From CAYMEV01 sp964431655 [NCBI: uncultured bacterium] (GTDB taxonomy: Bacteria; CAYMEV01): a stretch of 18,430 bases of DNA. Below are positions 15,446 through 18,430 of this stretch, one piece after another. Both the position numbers and the translations under genes were made by a program. The notes under the pieces were generated by a model, which worked only from the letters and a program-made list of their open reading frames with translations, was not told the origin of the DNA and made no database searches. The stretch covers positions 1 to 18,430 of the forward strand of contig CAYSKJ010000056.1 in assembly GCA_964431655.1 (NCBI GenBank), written 5' to 3'. How positions within the stretch are numbered: position 1 is the stretch's first letter; each line of letters opens with the position of its first letter.

Positions 15446-16384
15446 CTATCCTTTCAGTTCATTATAAAATTCCTGGAGTATATCCCTTCGGTGATGCTCG
15501 AAATCAACCGACTGATTTACACCTTTTCTTTTCATCATGAAATCCCTGGTTGCAACCTCGATGATTTTTGCCATGTCCCTGCCTCTTGCAACAGGTATGG
15601 TCTTTAACGGCAGGGACACATCAAAATAGCTGGTAAAGCATTCCTCGGTGCCCAGGTACTGGACCGATGTAAAATCATCATCCTCGATGAGCTTTATAAC
15701 CATTTCTATCCTCTTGCTTGACCGAGTGCTTATGATGCCGAAAAGCTTCTCAACATTTATTATGCCAAGACCTTTTATCTGTATATAGCCTTTTAATACA
15801 TTCGGGGCCTGTCCTTTTATCTTGTCAAACCTTATCTTTCGTATCTCCACCACGTCATCGGCAACAAGCCTGTGCCCCCTGGATATAAGGTCCAGGGCAA
15901 GCTCAGATTTGCCGATACCGCTCTCTCCGGTGAGAAGGACTCCCACACCGTATATATCCATAAAAACCCCGTGTTTGGTCATAACCGGCGCAAGCAGTTC
16001 GTCAAGGATTTCAGATACTATGGTAGCTGTTTTCTCCCATCCCTGTTCTGAAATCATGATATTACCGGATTGCTTTCCGCCTGAAGAAAGAAAATCAGGC
16101 ATACAGCCCTTTAAGAAGATCATTCCCGCGCATTTCTGTTCTGAAAGAAGCCTTTGAAGTCTCTGGCATGAGTTTTCCGGGTCCAGGGACTGAATATAGC
16201 TGTATTCATCCTCCCCGAAAAGCATAAGGTTTTCCGGCTTGTCCCTGAAAATACCTGAAAGGGCCAGACCTACGCTAAAAAGCCTGTTTGAACCTATTAC
16301 TGCAGATGGCTCCTTTATGCAGAAAGGCTTAAGTATTTCGGAGATTTCCTTTATTTCAAGGAGTTCTTTCAGCGTGATATGCAT
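15446..16384 (-). CDS. hprK: HPr kinase/phosphorylase, with altered signature residues
   Basis: A 312-residue bifunctional HPr Ser46 kinase/phosphorylase, full length. The N-terminal domain (1-130) is the variable DRTGG-like half. The catalytic half has His138 before the nucleotide site, a P-loop GESGIGKS (153-160) and Asp176/Asp177 in ADDVV. The family signature appears as QIKGLGIINV (202-211), where most members have Glu and Arg at the first and third places (EIRGLGIINV), and the later YDRxG segment reads VQYLG (241-245), so its Arg is Tyr. The C-terminal PVARGR and IIEVATRDF are normal. The substitutions sit around the catalytic and oligomer interface region and might shift the kinase/phosphorylase balance; this is inference from family memory. 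hpf ends 2 bases upstream. Its own ribosome site is weak, so it probably depends on coupling to hpf. Confidence 0.96.
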   Translation of the reverse strand: MHITLKELLEIKEISEILKPFCIKEPSAVIGSNRLFSVGLALSGIFRDKPENLMLFGEDEYSYIQSLDPENSCQRLQRLLSEQKCAGMIFLKGCMPDFLSSGGKQSGNIMISEQGWEKTATIVSEILDELLAPVMTKHGVFMDIYGVGVLLTGESGIGKSELALDLISRGHRLVADDVVEIRKIRFDKIKGQAPNVLKGYIQIKGLGIINVEKLFGIISTRSSKRIEMVIKLIEDDDFTSVQYLGTEECFTSYFDVSLPLKTIPVARGRDMAKIIEVATRDFMMKRKGVNQSVDFEHHRRDILQEFYNELKG

Positions 16385-16386
16385 AT

Positions 16387-16929
16387 TTATTTCGGGGGCT
16401 CTATGAAACCGATATTCCCGTCCTGCCTCCTGAAAACTATCCCGTAATTTCCACTGCGGGAATTCTGGAAAACCACTACATTATGAGGTGAAGAGTCAAG
16501 CTGAATTACCGCTTCATCTACTGTCATCGGCTTGGCGCTTATAGAATCCTCCATATGCATAATTCTTGGTCTGTTCTCCTGCTGCTGGGCTTCAGCCCGC
16601 ATGGATTCCAGCTCTTCATAGACCTCTTCCTTGGGTTTTGCTGTCTTCTTATATACCTTTCCTTTATATCTTTTAAGCTGTTTTTCAAGCTTATCAACTG
16701 CATTGTCAATGGAGAAATACATATCCTTTTCAGTATTGTTTACAATGAAATCATTGCCTTTGGAGTGGAGGTTGATTTCAGTCTGGTAACGGTACTTCTC
16801 CTTGTACAGGGTAACATGCACATCTATTACATTATCGAAAAAAGTCTTGATGCCTTGAATCTTTTCCTCAACATGACTTTTCAAAGTATCGGTGATGGGG
16901 AAATTCTTCCCTGTAATCTGAATTCTCAT
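16387..16929 (-). CDS. hpf: Ribosome hibernation promoting factor, long form
   Basis: A 180-residue long-form HPF. Residues 1-97 are the S30AE domain that binds the small-subunit decoding region: MRIQITGKNFPITDTLKSHV, followed by basic LEKQLKRYKGKVYKK. A charged linker (about 98-122) leads to the C-terminal dimerisation domain (about 123-180), recognised by KPMTVDEAVIQL, then NVVVFQNSRSGNYGIVFRRQDGN split by the usual loop, and ending in IGFIEPPK. The long form brings two 70S ribosomes together as 100S dimers in stationary phase. A strong AAGGAG precedes the ATG, 18 bases after the rpoN stop. The rpoN-hpf-hprK order parallels the rpoN-hpf-ptsN cluster of proteobacteria, but EIIA-Ntr is missing here. 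Confidence 0.97.
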   Translation of the reverse strand: MRIQITGKNFPITDTLKSHVEEKIQGIKTFFDNVIDVHVTLYKEKYRYQTEINLHSKGNDFIVNNTEKDMYFSIDNAVDKLEKQLKRYKGKVYKKTAKPKEEVYEELESMRAEAQQQENRPRIMHMEDSISAKPMTVDEAVIQLDSSPHNVVVFQNSRSGNYGIVFRRQDGNIGFIEPPK

Positions 16930-16947
16930 AAAAATTTCTCCTTTCTT

Positions 16948-18408
16948 TTATAGTAAACTTTTATTTCTTTTTCGCTTATTTGAATTGGGTATCTGCATTT
17001 CCATCCGGTACTTGGCTATGCCTCTCCGGCTTATTTTTACGCCCTTTCTCTGCAGTATTTTCTGGATATCCTGGTCCGGCAGTGGAGATTCAGGGTCTTC
17101 ACTTTTGATCAGGTCAGCTATCTCTTTTTTTAGAGTGATGCTTGAAACCGTGTTTCCGTCTTTTCCGGGAATTGCCTTTGAGAAGAAGTATTTCATGAGA
17201 TAAATGCCCCTTGGTGTGTCTATATACTTCTGGCTGACTATTCTCTGGACAGTGGACTGGTGTATCTCGCAGTCATCGGCGATATCCTTGAGTATCATCG
17301 GTTTCAGATATCTGTGCCCCTTGTCCAGGAATTCTCTCTGGAACTTTATAAAGGAGTTGCCGACTTTCATAAGGGTTCTCCTTCTCTGGTCAATGCTCCT
17401 TATCAGCCATTGAGCCCGGGAGAGCCTCTGCTTTATAAATTCCCTGTCTTTTTTCAGCTCAGGGTTTTTATTAAGCAGTATGTTCCTGTAGTTTTCAGGT
17501 ATATACAGCATCGGCCTTATGCTTTCATTTAGTTCAATCCTGTATTCGCCCCTGTCATATTTGATGATAATGTCCGGAATGATGGCAATATTATCGTCCT
17601 CCCTGTCGTCAAAATGCCCCCCGGGCTTAGGATCCAGCTTGGAGAGTATTTCAAGGATGAACCGGAGGTCATCCTCTGAAAGACCCAGCTCCCTGTCTTT
17701 TAGTATAATATCATAATATCCCTTTGTAAGCTCATCAAAGTAGTTTACCAGGAGTTTTTCAATGTCCGGGTGATAGGATCCCAGGGTTTTGAGCTGGGCG
17801 AGGAGGCATTCGGGTATATCGAGGGATGCAATTCCTACGGGGTCAAACAGCTTTATTATTTCCCGGACCTTTTCCACCCTTTCCGGCCTGCATTTCAGAT
17901 CCCCGGATATGTTGTCCAGGTCTTCACGGCTGATAAAACCGTTTCTGTCAAGATTGCCTATAATATTTAATCCAATGCTGTAGTCGAGCTCATTGTCAGT
18001 ATTCAGCCTTAACTGCCATTCAAGCTGTTCCTTCAGGGTAGTCTTTATAGCATTAATCTGCTCGATTCCTGGTTTTTCTTCCTTGAACAGGGGTGAATTG
18101 GCAGTCTTGGGCGGTTCATTATAGTAATTAGCCCAGGCTTCCTCATTTATCTCATATTTTTCAAAGACATCTTCTCTTTTTGCTTCAGCAGGTTCAAGAT
18201 TATCTTTGTCAGCATCCTTTTTTCCTTCCTGGTATAAATCTGAAGCTGAATCCTTAAGCAGGGGATTCTGTTCCAGTTCACTCTGAATCATCTGGTCAAG
18301 CTCTGAAATATTAAGGGCAAGGAGTTCAAGGGACTGCCTCAGCAGGGGGGTGATGGCAAGCTTCTGCCTGAGTTCAGGTTTAATATTTAGGTTTACGCCT
18401 ATCTTCAT
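16948..18408 (-). CDS. rpoN: RNA polymerase sigma-54 factor
   Basis: A 486-residue sigma-54, full length, which directs RNA polymerase to -24/-12 promoters and needs an AAA+ activator. Region I (1-50) is Gln- and Leu-rich: LRQKLAITPLLRQSLELL, then LEQNPLL. Region II (about 51-110) is acidic and variable. The core-binding domain follows (about 115-320), then the helix-turn-helix (about 365-400: LKDIADDCEIHQSTVQRIVSQKY) and the C-terminal RpoN box as SRRGIAKYRM (460-469); the consensus has Thr in place of this Gly. The tail NSNKRKRNK is basic. An AAAGGGG-like ribosome site precedes the ATG. It is the first gene of the minus-strand block; any promoter lies beyond the right edge. No enhancer-binding activator is encoded in this window. 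Confidence 0.97.
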   Translation of the reverse strand: MKIGVNLNIKPELRQKLAITPLLRQSLELLALNISELDQMIQSELEQNPLLKDSASDLYQEGKKDADKDNLEPAEAKREDVFEKYEINEEAWANYYNEPPKTANSPLFKEEKPGIEQINAIKTTLKEQLEWQLRLNTDNELDYSIGLNIIGNLDRNGFISREDLDNISGDLKCRPERVEKVREIIKLFDPVGIASLDIPECLLAQLKTLGSYHPDIEKLLVNYFDELTKGYYDIILKDRELGLSEDDLRFILEILSKLDPKPGGHFDDREDDNIAIIPDIIIKYDRGEYRIELNESIRPMLYIPENYRNILLNKNPELKKDREFIKQRLSRAQWLIRSIDQRRRTLMKVGNSFIKFQREFLDKGHRYLKPMILKDIADDCEIHQSTVQRIVSQKYIDTPRGIYLMKYFFSKAIPGKDGNTVSSITLKKEIADLIKSEDPESPLPDQDIQKILQRKGVKISRRGIAKYRMEMQIPNSNKRKRNKSLL

Positions 18409-18430
18409 GGCAGGGCCCCTTTAACTGTCT

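Overview
The window is compact, protein-coding bacterial chromosome with no RNA genes, mobile elements or CRISPR visible. It holds 14 genes in two convergent blocks that meet tail to tail near 10460-10468. Gene content fits a Gram-negative type bacterium: the MEP isoprenoid pathway, sigma-54, HPr kinase with a Ser46-type HPr, an HD-GYP regulator and long-form HPF. Arg is mostly AGG and Ile often ATA. My best guess is a spirochaete or a similarly deep-branching lineage; this is inference from gene order and motif style, not a database match.

Plus strand, 80-7122: a putative operon of (i) a 640-residue protein with a GAF-like N-terminal half, a very acidic linker of about 260 residues and a conserved helical C-terminus, (ii) a polyprenyl diphosphate synthase (ispA-like), (iii) dxs, and (iv) a RelA/SpoT-family protein with an intact (p)ppGpp hydrolase site and a decayed synthetase domain. 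The first two intergenic gaps are 8 and 12 nt. A new unit appears to start at a good sigma-70-like promoter (7158-7186). It carries an unusual 764-residue FHA-GAF protein, which seems to contain a degenerate internal kinase core and pseudo-receiver followed by a terminal phosphoacceptor domain with no ATPase. A SAM-dependent methyltransferase follows.

Minus strand, 18408 down to 10468: rpoN, hpf, hprK, ptsH, ptsI, a CysQ-like phosphatase, a REC-GAF-HD-GYP response regulator and a PrxQ/BCP peroxiredoxin. Gaps are 2-33 nt, so this reads as one operon. It contains the general PTS proteins and the HPr kinase but no EIIA, EIIB or EIIC, which suggests a regulatory phosphorelay more than a sugar transporter. 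Beside sigma-54, a ribosome hibernation factor, a c-di-GMP phosphodiesterase and a peroxide scavenger, it looks like a starvation and stress module.

The two blocks together bring (p)ppGpp turnover, c-di-GMP turnover and PTS signalling within 18 kb. The points most worth a second look are the internal pseudokinase protein, the hydrolase-only RSH protein, the substitutions at conserved positions of HprK and the prenyl synthase, and the acidic protein at the head of the isoprenoid operon.
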